Program-made: the position numbers and the translations under genes | Source of the DNA: Polaribacter batillariae | Lineage (GTDB): Bacteria; Bacteroidota; Bacteroidia; Flavobacteriales; Flavobacteriaceae | NCBI RefSeq assembly: GCF_017498485.1 | Contig: NZ_CP071795.1 | Coordinates: 1,674,001 to 1,738,000 of the forward strand | Direction of reading: 5' to 3' | Length of the DNA stretch: 64,000 bases | Notes under the pieces: model-generated | What the model was told of the DNA's origin: nothing | Database searches by the model: none | Seen by the model: only the letters and a program-made list of their open reading frames with translations | Shown: piece by piece, positions 45,157-53,547 of the stretch | Numbering within the stretch: the stretch's first letter is position 1 | Layout: every line of letters starts with the position of its first letter

Positions 45157-46311
45157 TTATAACCAACTTTTATAATAATCTTCATCGGCAATTTTCATGG
45201 CTTCTTCTGTTACTTGTAAAGGTTTAAAAGTATCTACCATTACTGCTAATTCTTCGGTTTTTGTATGCCCAATACTGCGTTCTGTTGCTCCAGGGTGTGG
45301 CCCATGAGGAATGCCTGCTGGATGTAAGGAAATATGCCCTTGATCGATATCGTTTCTGCTCATAAAATCGCCATCTACGTAATACAAAACCTCATCTGAA
45401 TCGATATTACTGTGGTTGTAAGGTGCAGGAATTGAGTTTGGATGATAGTCGTACAAACGTGGTACAAAACTACAAATTACAAAGGCATTTGTCTCGAAGG
45501 TTTGATGCACTGGTGGTGGTTGATGAATTCGTCCTGTGATTGGCTCGAAGTCGTGAATCGAAAATGCATAGGGGAAATTATATCCATCGTAACCAACAAC
45601 GTCAAAAGGATGTGAAGCATAGGTCATTTCTATAATTTCGCCTTGTTTTTTTACTTTGATTAGGAAATCGCCAAGTTCGTTATAGGTTTCTAATTCTTGT
45701 GGTCTTCTTAAGTCTCGTTCGCAAAATGGCGAGTGTTCTAATAACTGACCAAACCAGTTTCTGTAACGTTTTGGTGTGTAAACTGGCGAATATGATTCTA
45801 CGATAAAAAGTCGGTTATTTTCGTTGTCGAAATCTAATTTGTAGATTATTCCGCGTGGAATTACTAAATAATCTCCGTATTTAAAATCGATATTTCCTAA
45901 ATGTGTTCTTAATTTTCCTGTTCCTTTATGGATAAAAATTACTTCGTCTGCATCTGTATTTTTATAAAAATAATCTTTGGTAGATTGTTTTGGTGCTGCA
46001 AGAGTAATATTACAATCTGAATTTGTTAAAACAACTTTTCTGCTTTCTAAATAATCGTTTTCTGGTGGTACTTGAAAGCCACGAAAACGATAAGATTGAA
46101 TGTTATTGGCCTTGGCAATTTTTGGTTTTACTGAGTATTGTTTGCCAATGTGTTTGACCATTGTTGGCCTGTGTTCGTGATAGCTGTTGGTGGACATTCC
46201 GTCGAAACCAATAGTACCAAACAGTTGTTCGTAATATAAACTACCGTCTTTTTTACGAAATTGTGTGTGTCTTTTAGGTGGAATTTTTCCTAATTTATGA
46301 TAAAAAGGCAT
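45157..46311 (-). CDS. hmgA: Homogentisate 1,2-dioxygenase
   Basis: 384 residues: opens homogentisate to maleylacetoacetate. Iron ligands are in PYNHSNIDSDEVLYY and the GIPHGPHPG motif (His), with the conserved YKLDFDNENNRLFIVE fold region. It is complete from MPFYHKLGKIPPKRHTQFR. Substrate comes from hppD. Maleylacetoacetate isomerase and fumarylacetoacetase genes are not in the window. Confidence 0.96.
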   Translation of the reverse strand: MPFYHKLGKIPPKRHTQFRKKDGSLYYEQLFGTIGFDGMSTNSYHEHRPTMVKHIGKQYSVKPKIAKANNIQSYRFRGFQVPPENDYLESRKVVLTNSDCNITLAAPKQSTKDYFYKNTDADEVIFIHKGTGKLRTHLGNIDFKYGDYLVIPRGIIYKLDFDNENNRLFIVESYSPVYTPKRYRNWFGQLLEHSPFCERDLRRPQELETYNELGDFLIKVKKQGEIIEMTYASHPFDVVGYDGYNFPYAFSIHDFEPITGRIHQPPPVHQTFETNAFVICSFVPRLYDYHPNSIPAPYNHSNIDSDEVLYYVDGDFMSRNDIDQGHISLHPAGIPHGPHPGATERSIGHTKTEELAVMVDTFKPLQVTEEAMKIADEDYYKSWL

Positions 46312-47044
46312 AATTTTTTATTAATTTGTAATTCTTATAAAAACAAGAATCTTGTGAATAATTGTTCTTTTTTAAATTGAGATTGTTGCCAGAGTTTACT
46401 TTGAGAAAAGTCGAAAAGTAACAATGACTGAAAGAAGCCTTATTCTGGATTTCGCTTTATGAGAAATTTTAAGTGTGTTAATAAATCTGAATACATTTCA
46501 ATCGATTTCGTTTGTTGTTCAAATATACAAAAAAGTAGAAGGATTTTCTTTTAAGTGATATGAATACGACCTATAAATTGAACTTATAGCGTTTCTTGTT
46601 TGAAATTTCTGTAAAAAACACCCTTTTTTACTTGCTAGGAAAAATTATTATTTTCTTGTACGGTAATACCATTTACCATTTGAAAATCCTGTAATAAATC
46701 GCCTTTTTTCCTTTCTATTTTAAGAATAAAAAACCGTGGCTAAGGCTATGCTTTCGTTTTCTTCTTTATATTAAGAAAAAAAATCGTTCATTTCTTTTCC
46801 AGTAATTTCCAAAAATAACTGGCATAAAGAATTTCTTGAAACCAACAATACTCGGGACATCGTCTCGAGGAATTCTTTTCGATTAAAAAGAGGCTGTCAC
46901 AAAAGTAAATTTAACTGTTATTTTGAGTGAAGTTAAAAAATCTAAAATACTGAAATTCAATAAATAAGATTTCTAAGCTACAATCGAAATGACAAATTTT
47001 AATACTTTCGAGACAGCCTCTTATTACTATTTTTAGAAACCGTT
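46312..47044. other. 733-bp non-coding spacer between ferritin and hmgA
   Basis: No frame above 60 codons and no domain. It contains a TATATTTG box on the minus strand (46520-46527), two degenerate direct-repeat blocks (about 46598-46700), a small hairpin at 46851-46869 (CTCGGGAC/GTCTCGAG) and a terminal-inverted-repeat element at 46888-47022. It looks like an accumulation of dispersed repeats or a decayed region. Confidence 0.5.
46888..47022. mobile_element. 135-bp element with terminal inverted repeats (MITE-like)
   Basis: AAGAGGCTGTC at the left end and GACAGCCTCTT at the right are perfect inverted repeats around an AT-rich interior that itself contains fragments of the GAAATGACA dispersed palindrome. 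There is no coding capacity and no target duplication that I can see. Confidence 0.55.
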
Positions 47045-47551
47045 TTACGCTGTTGGTAAACGCTCGTCGATCATTTTTAATGGCATATCGCCCATCAATT
47101 CAAAAACATCTAAAATGCTTCTTACGGTATCTTCTTCTTCTACTTGCTCGTTTACAAACCACTGTAAAAATACTTCTGATGCAAAATCATCTACTTTTCT
47201 TGCTTGTTTAAAGCATTTGTAAATAGATTGTGTTACGTGTATTTCTTGGTCTAAAGATTTTTCGTAAATTTCTCTTAATCCTTCGAAATCGTTATTAACT
47301 TCTGGTATTGATGGCGAAATTGCAGCACCTCCAGCATCGTTTATAAAGTTAAAAATCTTCATTCCATGTTGTCTTTCTTCTTCTGCTTGCTTGTAGAAAA
47401 AAGCTTTGCTGTTTAATAATTCGCGTTGGTCGCACCAAGATGCCATTGCTAAATAAGAGGCAGATGCGTGCATTTCTAAAGCGATTTGATCGTTTAAAGC
47501 ATCCATAACTTCTGGATGAATGGTCATTTGTCTTCTTATTGCTGTTTTCAT
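47045..47551 (-). CDS. ftnA: Ferritin
   Basis: 168 residues of the non-heme bacterial ferritin (FTN) type. Ferroxidase ligands are visible in ALNDQIALEMHASASY, in EEERQHGMKIFNFIND and in VNEQVEEEDTVRSIL. It stores iron in a 24-mer. A TACCTTTG box (47569-47576, minus strand) lies 17 nt before the start. Confidence 0.93.
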   Translation of the reverse strand: MKTAIRRQMTIHPEVMDALNDQIALEMHASASYLAMASWCDQRELLNSKAFFYKQAEEERQHGMKIFNFINDAGGAAISPSIPEVNNDFEGLREIYEKSLDQEIHVTQSIYKCFKQARKVDDFASEVFLQWFVNEQVEEEDTVRSILDVFELMGDMPLKMIDERLPTA

Positions 47552-47568
47552 AATATCTTGTTTTTATA

Positions 47569-47576
47569 CAAAGGTA
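47569..47576 (-). promoter_or_regulatory. -7 box of the ferritin gene
   Basis: On the minus strand TACCTTTG, exact match; no Fur-like palindrome was noticed over it. Confidence 0.5.
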
Positions 47577-47645
47577 CATTAAAAAGTGGTTGCTTTGTTA
47601 AGGTAAAAAAATTTAAAAGCAGTCTAAATAAAGATATTTTTAGTT

Positions 47646-47933
47646 TTAAAAGTTCGAAAACGCGTATGAAATTTCTTCTTTTAAGTCTAATAATTTAGGA
47701 ATATCTAAAAATACCAAATGTTTTCTGTCTGCAATAAATAACAAAACAAAATTTTCGTTTCGAATGATTTCTTCTAATTTTTGATATTCGGTAAGTTGAT
47801 TTATTTTATTACGCAATTGTAATAATTGAGGAAAAGTAATTGCCATTACTTTTTGATCTATCTTTAATCGATAGTTGCAAAAAGTATGTCTTTTAAGTTG
47901 AATATTAAAAGTTACGTCACTTAACATTTCCAT
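47646..47933 (-). CDS. Small hypothetical protein
   Basis: 95 residues, predicted alpha/beta with a leucine-rich helical centre (FPQLLQLRNKINQLTEYQKL); no signal peptide or membrane segment and no known domain. Real expression is supported by an exact TATATTTG box ending 4 nt before its ATG (leaderless type). It lies upstream of ferritin on the same strand. Confidence 0.7.
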   Translation of the reverse strand: MEMLSDVTFNIQLKRHTFCNYRLKIDQKVMAITFPQLLQLRNKINQLTEYQKLEEIIRNENFVLLFIADRKHLVFLDIPKLLDLKEEISYAFSNF

Positions 47934-47937
47934 GTTG

Positions 47938-47945
47938 CAAATATA
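47938..47945 (-). promoter_or_regulatory. -7 box 4 nt before ATG (leaderless type)
   Basis: On the minus strand TATATTTG is followed by CAAC and the ATG at 47933. Confidence 0.5.
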
Positions 47946-48209
47946 AATCTTATTTAGAATAAATAAAAATAATTTCTTAAAAAAAGAGATTAGATAAAAT
48001 ATTCTACTGTTAATAATAGAAAAAATCCATTAACGGCTAATAAAAAAATAAGCACACTAAAACACTAATTACAAATTAAATTTGAAATAACGACATGGAG
48101 TTGACTTTCGTGTTTCGCAGACTTATATACAAAATATTTAGCCAAATGGGTTTTGTTTTTCTGCAATTATAACACTGTTATAAATCAAACTTTTATATAT
48201 CAAGCTTGG

Positions 48210-48827
48210 TTATTCTGCTATTTTTTTGTCTTCTTTTGGAAAAGCTTGTTTGTTAAAAATAAAAAGTAAAACAACACCTATGGTAATATAGGCATCTGCA
48301 GGGTTAAAAATATACTGAAAGAACGTGTACATTTCTCCACCTACAAACGGAATCCAATCTGGCAAAACACCTTGCCAAAGTGGAAAATAAAACATATCTA
48401 CAACTTTTCCATGAAACAACGTTCCGTAAGGATTGTCGGAAAATAAGGTGGCTACTTTGTGGTAAGAGTCGTCGAAAATTATCCCATAAAAAACCGAATC
48501 TATAATATTGCCAACTGCTCCTGCCAAAATTAGTGCAATTGCTACAATAACTGCTTTATTAACCACACGATGTATGGTGCTTTTTAACCAATAAATAATT
48601 GCGACAACTGCCACAATTCTAAACAATGTTAAAAATAGTTTCCCTGCTTTTCCACCAAACTCAATACCCATTGCCATTCCGTTATTTTCGGTAAAATGGA
48701 TTTTAAACCAATCGAAAACAACTACTTCTTCATTTAAAGCAAAATGTGTTTTTACATAGATTTTTATAACTTGATCTACAATAATAGCAATTAAAACCGT
48801 AAGTATTGCCAGTGTCTTTCTTGACAT
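48210..48827 (-). CDS. lspA: Lipoprotein signal peptidase
   Basis: 205 residues, four membrane helices, with the two catalytic Asp motifs GNIIDSVFYG and FNPADAYITIG, and NNGMAMGI. It removes signal peptides from prolipoproteins. The extra loop with DSYHKVATLFSDN is typical of Bacteroidota. In many relatives it follows dksA and ileS; here it is 7 kb away and has its own TATTTTTG box at 48848-48855. Confidence 0.95.
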   Translation of the reverse strand: MSRKTLAILTVLIAIIVDQVIKIYVKTHFALNEEVVVFDWFKIHFTENNGMAMGIEFGGKAGKLFLTLFRIVAVVAIIYWLKSTIHRVVNKAVIVAIALILAGAVGNIIDSVFYGIIFDDSYHKVATLFSDNPYGTLFHGKVVDMFYFPLWQGVLPDWIPFVGGEMYTFFQYIFNPADAYITIGVVLLFIFNKQAFPKEDKKIAE

Positions 48828-48847
48828 TTTTGTTGAATTTGTGTTTG

Positions 48848-48855
48848 CAAAAATA
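48848..48855 (-). promoter_or_regulatory. -7 box of lspA
   Basis: On the minus strand TATTTTTG, exact match, 20 nt before the ATG. Confidence 0.45.
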
Positions 48856-48875
48856 ACAATATTATTCAGAATAAT

Positions 48876-49580
48876 TTAGCGATTATCTATTCTCTCTAAA
48901 AGTTCTTTTTTGTAGGATTTTCCTATCGGAAGTTTTGCCTCATTTTGAAGTATAATTTGGTTGCCATCTATCATTTTTAAATAATTAAAATTGATGAGAT
49001 ACGATTTATGAATTCTAATAAAATTGGAAGAAAGTTTTTGTAAAAAATCGGATAGGGTTTGTGGTGTTAAAATCATTTTATCTGTAAAAATCTTTACGTA
49101 ATTTCCGTAAGCTTCTGCGTAATAAATTTCATCAAAATTAATTTTTAGAATTTTTTTATCACTTTTTATAAAAATACTTTTTGCAGTTTGCTCTTGTTGG
49201 TTTATAACAATAGTTTCTGAAACTTTATTTCTTGAAACTTTCTGCACAGCTTGCATAAAACGCTCTAAAGAAAAAGGTTTTACCAAATAATCTGTTACAG
49301 ACAGCTCAAAACCCTCAATTGCATATTCTGGATAGGCAGTTGTAATAATTACATTCGGTTTTTTTTGAAGTGTTTTTAGTAAACTTAAGCCAGATAATTT
49401 TGGCATGTTAATGTCTAAAAATAAAATATCTACTTCTTGTTCTTGTAATTTTTCTAAAACTTCAAACGCATTTTTGCAGGGAGCAACTAAAGTTAAATAT
49501 GGAATGGATACTATATAATTTTCTAAAATTTGACGTGCAATTGGCTCATCATCAGCAATAATACAATTTAGATTTTTCAT
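48876..49580 (-). CDS. LytTR-type response regulator
   Basis: 234 residues: a receiver domain (1-115) with acidic Asp10/Asp11, phosphoacceptor Asp56 in ILFLDINMP and Lys in YLVKPFSLERF; then a LytTR DNA-binding domain (about 130-234). I use ATG at 49580; the longer frame overlaps the kinase. It shares an ATGA overlap with the kinase gene, so the two are translated together. It probably binds the direct repeats at 50607-50662. Confidence 0.92.
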   Translation of the reverse strand: MKNLNCIIADDEPIARQILENYIVSIPYLTLVAPCKNAFEVLEKLQEQEVDILFLDINMPKLSGLSLLKTLQKKPNVIITTAYPEYAIEGFELSVTDYLVKPFSLERFMQAVQKVSRNKVSETIVINQQEQTAKSIFIKSDKKILKINFDEIYYAEAYGNYVKIFTDKMILTPQTLSDFLQKLSSNFIRIHKSYLINFNYLKMIDGNQIILQNEAKLPIGKSYKKELLERIDNR

Positions 49581-50557
49581 TGGTCTAGTTTTAGCGTTAC
49601 ACAATATAAACTTTCTGTTTTCTCTATTCTTAGTTGATGTTTATTAGGGTACAATAAAGCCAATCTCTTTTTCGCATTTTGCAAACCAATACCGCTTTTT
49701 CCTTTTTCTAATTGGTAACTACTCTCTATCTGAAAAACCTCAACTGTATTGGTACAACTAAAATAAATTTCGTTACTATTTACTACAATTTTTACAGATA
49801 CAGACGATTTTCCGTTTTCTAAAACTCCCAAATGTTTAAACGCATTTTCCACAAAAACAATGCATAACATGGGTGCAATTTTTAGTGATTCTATAGCTCC
49901 CGAAACTTCGAAAATAATATCTGCTTTATCTTCTAATCGTATTCTTTCTAAAGCAATATAGTTTTCTAAATATTTAATTTCTTTTTCTAAAGGCACAAAA
50001 ATTGTTGATGTTTCGTACAAACTATAACGTAATAAATCCGATAATTTTAGCATTAAATTGGGCAACTTATCTGATTTTATAACAGACAAACCGTATAAAT
50101 TATTTAAAGTATTAAATAAAAAATGCGGGTTTAATTGTGCTTTTAACAATTTTAATTCGGCTTCTTTTTCTTGCTGCCTTCTGGTAAAACTTTCTTTTGC
50201 CAACTTTAGTGCTATTCCAAAAATTAAAATTAATAACAAGGCTCCAAATGCATTTAACAACATTTTAAGTTCGAACCTTTTAAAACCATTACTTAAAAAA
50301 GCAACTACCAAAAAAGAAAAGAAACAAACATTTAATAGAAATAAGACTACTGCTAATTTTACTTTTTTATTAAAAAAAAGAGGTAAAATTTTTAAATTAT
50401 TAATATAAACTGGAGGCGCAATAAAAGCAATAAATAACAATGATGCTAACAACCTATTTTCTGCCTGAATTACCATCGTAAATATAATGAATAGAAAAAC
50501 CCAGATAAAGAGGTTTTGTACAATTTTGTTATCTATCCAGTTATCTAATTTTCCCAT
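49577..50557 (-). CDS. LytS-like sensor histidine kinase
   Basis: 326 residues: four membrane helices (about 15-118) without an extracytoplasmic domain of note, then a His_kinase core with phosphoacceptor His145 in LKAQLNPHFLFNTLNN and a GHKL ATPase domain (GKSGIGLQNAKKRLALLYP). The short helical sensor suggests it detects a membrane state or lipophilic ligand. Divergent from the serine hydrolase operon. Confidence 0.93.
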   Translation of the reverse strand: MGKLDNWIDNKIVQNLFIWVFLFIIFTMVIQAENRLLASLLFIAFIAPPVYINNLKILPLFFNKKVKLAVVLFLLNVCFFSFLVVAFLSNGFKRFELKMLLNAFGALLLILIFGIALKLAKESFTRRQQEKEAELKLLKAQLNPHFLFNTLNNLYGLSVIKSDKLPNLMLKLSDLLRYSLYETSTIFVPLEKEIKYLENYIALERIRLEDKADIIFEVSGAIESLKIAPMLCIVFVENAFKHLGVLENGKSSVSVKIVVNSNEIYFSCTNTVEVFQIESSYQLEKGKSGIGLQNAKKRLALLYPNKHQLRIEKTESLYCVTLKLDQ

Positions 50558-50606
50558 TTTATTGATTTTAAAACTTCCTCCAAAAATAGAGTTTCAATAT
50601 TAAAAG

Positions 50607-50662
50607 TACTTTTTTTAATGACAAAAGATACTTTTTTTAATGCGAATAGCTTCTTTTTAATG
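50607..50662. promoter_or_regulatory. Three direct repeats, candidate LytTR operator
   Basis: TACTTTTTTTAATG at 50607-50620 and again at 50629-50642, then the related TTCTTTTTAATG at 50651-50662. Repeat ends are 22 and 20 bp apart, two helical turns, as found for LytTR-family direct-repeat operators. They lie in the divergent region between the two-component genes and the hydrolase/ABC operon. Confidence 0.55.
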
Positions 50663-50772
50663 ATAATGGTGTTTTTGTTAGTACATCCTTAAACTAATTA
50701 CACTCGTCATTCTTTTTTTTTAAATCCTAACATCTTTATCACTTTTGGGATATCAATTTTAAAACAAATAAA

Positions 50773-52095
50773 ATGAAAACTCTAGAAAAACTAATGCTTT
50801 TAGCATTTTTATCAATTCAAACAATAACAATTAGTCAAAACAAATCATTAGAAATTTTATCTAAGAAATATAATACTTCTTTAAAAGAACAAAACAAAGG
50901 TATTGCTATATTGGTTAAAAAAGATGGAAAAAGAAGCACACTAAGTTTAGGTAATTTTCACTTAACTGAGCATAGTCTTTTTAATATTGGTAGTGCTACA
51001 AAAACATTTACAGCAATTCTAATCTTGCAAGAAAAAGAAAAAGGCAACCTAAAACTATCTGATTCTATTGGAACATATCTTAAACCAATAAAAAATGTAG
51101 ATAATTCTTTAACAATACAACAATTGCTAACACATGAAAGTGGTTTAGATGAAGTTATTGGCAAAAATATAGTGGAAATTTTTTTCGCTAAAGAAGATGC
51201 TGTTTACCAAGAAAACTTACTTCAGAAAATAGAAAAGAATAATCCTAAAATGGTGGGTAAATTCAATTATTGTAATACCAATTATTTTTTATTAGGTAAA
51301 ATTCTTGAAAAAATAACCGATCAGAGCTATTTTGATATTCTTAGGGAACGTATTATTGAACCTCTACAACTAAAAAATACACATCCTTATTTACACAAAA
51401 ACCTACCAAATTTAGCAACTCCATACCACGAAAATAAAGATGTTTCGGAATATTTAGACTATCAATTTTTTGCAAATGTTGCCTATGCTGCTGGTAGTGT
51501 AGCTTCTACATTATATGATATGGAACAATTTTATAGCGCTCTTTTTGAAACTGAAAAACTATTGAAAAAAGAATCTTTAGAATTAATGTTAAAATCTGGT
51601 AATGAAACTTATGGTTTGGGAATATTTAAATCTAAATTCGAAAATCAAAACTATTTTGGTCATGGAGGCAACAATATTGGTTACTCTTTTAGAAATCAAT
51701 ACAACCCAGCAACTAAAAACCTATTTATGATGTTTTCTAATAATATCTCCATTCCTTCTAGAGCGAGTATTCGTAAAGATTTATTAAGTTTTTTAAACAA
51801 TAAACCTATCGAAGATTTTAAAAGTGTTGACCTTAATAATTTCAAAAAATATACAGGAACTTATTTACTTAAGGAAGCCAATTTAGAACTAGAAATCATT
51901 CTCGAAGACAACAAAATGTACATTGTTGTTGCTGCTCAAGGAGTCAAAAGTGAACTTGCTCAAAAAGATAAAAATTCTGTTTCTGATAAACTTGTTGGAG
52001 TAGTTTTATCTAAAATAGATGGAAATACAGATAGCTTAAAATTCAATCAAAATGGATTCGAAACTACTATAAACCGCATCAAACCAAAGAAATAA
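50773..52095 (+). CDS. Serine beta-lactamase-like hydrolase
   Basis: 440 residues with a signal peptide (1-21, ending TISQ) and a class C beta-lactamase/D-ala-D-ala peptidase fold: SxxK is Ser74-Lys77 in IGSATKTF, YxN is in NYCNTNY, and HGG in YFGHGGNNIGYS. A C-terminal domain (about 350-440) resembles the stand-alone protein of the next gene. Substrate unknown (peptide, ester or peptidoglycan fragment). First gene of an operon with an ABC transporter. Confidence 0.88.
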   Translation: MKTLEKLMLLAFLSIQTITISQNKSLEILSKKYNTSLKEQNKGIAILVKKDGKRSTLSLGNFHLTEHSLFNIGSATKTFTAILILQEKEKGNLKLSDSIGTYLKPIKNVDNSLTIQQLLTHESGLDEVIGKNIVEIFFAKEDAVYQENLLQKIEKNNPKMVGKFNYCNTNYFLLGKILEKITDQSYFDILRERIIEPLQLKNTHPYLHKNLPNLATPYHENKDVSEYLDYQFFANVAYAAGSVASTLYDMEQFYSALFETEKLLKKESLELMLKSGNETYGLGIFKSKFENQNYFGHGGNNIGYSFRNQYNPATKNLFMMFSNNISIPSRASIRKDLLSFLNNKPIEDFKSVDLNNFKKYTGTYLLKEANLELEIILEDNKMYIVVAAQGVKSELAQKDKNSVSDKLVGVVLSKIDGNTDSLKFNQNGFETTINRIKPKK

Positions 52096-52149
52096 AAATT
52101 TACATTTTAATAAACATCAAATACGTATAATAACCAAATTTTAAACATT

Positions 52150-52548
52150 ATGAACACTTTACAACAACTTACAATTTTAGCATTACTGTTCCTTCAAACA
52201 AGTGCATTTAGTCAAACAAAAAATGCAGAAACCGTTGCAATAAAAAAGGAAACTGTGCAAAAAAAGAAAACCGAAACTACTAAAGTAGAATCCCCAAATT
52301 TTAAAAAATTTATTGGTAAATACAAAATGGTGGAAGCCAATTTTATATTAGATATTGTGGAAGAAAAAGGGAAAATGTACATTATTACAGAATTTTCTAA
52401 AGACCCATTGTTGCCAAAGAATAAAAATACACTATCTGAACCTAAAAGAGGGGTTGATTTTCAATGGATTGAAGGCAATAAAAATGGATTGAAGTATTCT
52501 CAAAATGGTTATGAAACTATTTTAGAAAGAGTAAAACCTAAATCGTAG
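52150..52548 (+). CDS. Exported stand-alone copy of the hydrolase C-terminal domain
   Basis: 132 residues with a signal peptide (about 1-22, ending SAFSQ). From residue 48 it aligns with the end of the upstream hydrolase: NFKKFIGKYKMVEANF against NFKKYTGTYLLKEANL, and NQNGYETILERVKPK-like ends. Thus a C-terminal lipocalin-like/DUF3471-type domain was duplicated without the catalytic part. Its function may be to bind the hydrolase substrate. It starts 54 nt after the hydrolase stop and ends 3 nt before the ABC ATPase. Confidence 0.8.
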   Translation: MNTLQQLTILALLFLQTSAFSQTKNAETVAIKKETVQKKKTETTKVESPNFKKFIGKYKMVEANFILDIVEEKGKMYIITEFSKDPLLPKNKNTLSEPKRGVDFQWIEGNKNGLKYSQNGYETILERVKPKS

Positions 52549-52551
52549 TTT

Positions 52552-53412
52552 ATGCATTTAGAAATACAAAACGTATCTAAAAAATACAGCAAAGAAAAAT
52601 ATGGATTAAAAGACTTTTCAATACATATTGAAAAAGGAATCTTAGGTTTATTAGGCGCCAATGGTGCTGGAAAATCTACCTTATTAAAAATGATTGCTAC
52701 TGTTAGTAAACCTAGCTCCGGAAGCATCACTTTAAACAAAAACAACATTGTAAAAGATGCCAATTATATGCGCAAAAAATTGGGGTTTTTACCTCAAGAT
52801 TTTGGGGTATATCCAAATTTAAATGCCTACGAATTTTTAGAGTATATGGCTGCAATGAAAGGTATTGGAGGTAAGAATTTAAAGACTAAAATTACACAAT
52901 TATTAGAAGGTCTAAACTTAATCGAAAATGCAAAAAAACCAATTGGCACCTATTCTGGAGGAATGAAACAAAGAGTTGGTATTGCACAAACACTTTTAAA
53001 TAATCCAAAAATTATTTTGTTTGATGAACCCACAGTAGGTCTAGATCCAGAAGAAAGAGTACGCTTTAGAAACCTAATTTCTTACTTGGCAAATAATTGT
53101 ATTGTAATATTATCTTCACATATTGTCTCTGATATTGATACAATTGCAGACAAAGTTGCTATTATGAAAAATGGTAAACTAATTGAATATGGCAATCCAA
53201 ATGAAATTATTAGCCAAGTTAAGGATGCCGTTTTTGAAACCATTATTGATGCAGATTTACTATCTAGTTACAAAGAAAAATTTACTATAATAAATGCATC
53301 AAGAATCGATGGGAAATTAAAGGTTAGATACATTTCTAATACTCCTATTGAAAATTCTACAAAGCAGAGCGCAACTTTAGAAGACGCTTACTTGTTTTTA
53401 AATAAAAATTAA
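52552..53412 (+). CDS. ABC transporter ATP-binding protein
   Basis: 286 residues: Walker A GANGAGKS (35-42), signature SGGMKQRVGIAQ, Walker B IILFDEPTVGLDPEER and H-loop His in SSHIVSDID. It is of the BcrA/CcmA-like single-domain type that pairs with a separate permease, as in peptide or drug export and self-protection systems. The permease follows (53548-55083). Starts 3 nt after the preceding gene. Confidence 0.94.
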   Translation: MHLEIQNVSKKYSKEKYGLKDFSIHIEKGILGLLGANGAGKSTLLKMIATVSKPSSGSITLNKNNIVKDANYMRKKLGFLPQDFGVYPNLNAYEFLEYMAAMKGIGGKNLKTKITQLLEGLNLIENAKKPIGTYSGGMKQRVGIAQTLLNNPKIILFDEPTVGLDPEERVRFRNLISYLANNCIVILSSHIVSDIDTIADKVAIMKNGKLIEYGNPNEIISQVKDAVFETIIDADLLSSYKEKFTIINASRIDGKLKVRYISNTPIENSTKQSATLEDAYLFLNKN

Positions 53413-53425
53413 ATTTATAATTCAA

Positions 53426-53521
53426 ATGAAAAAATCAACACGTAATTTATTAATCATACTATCTATCATAATGCTAACTTTAGTAGCATTAGCAGCATTT
53501 TTTCAGACAAAATTCATTTAG
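53426..53521 (+). CDS. 31-residue single-helix membrane peptide
   Basis: MKKSTRNLLIILSIIMLTLV followed by ALAAFFQTKFI and TAG. It is too small for most gene finders but has a clean positively charged start and one membrane helix. It sits between ATPase (13 nt) and permease (26 nt) genes. It could be a transporter accessory peptide; not provable from sequence. Confidence 0.5.
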   Translation: MKKSTRNLLIILSIIMLTLVALAAFFQTKFI

Positions 53522-53547
53522 GAATTACTCATCATTAAACAAAACTT

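Noticed and set aside
46312..47044. Possible hidden gene in the 733-bp spacer
   Set aside because: All frames are short and interrupted, without motifs.
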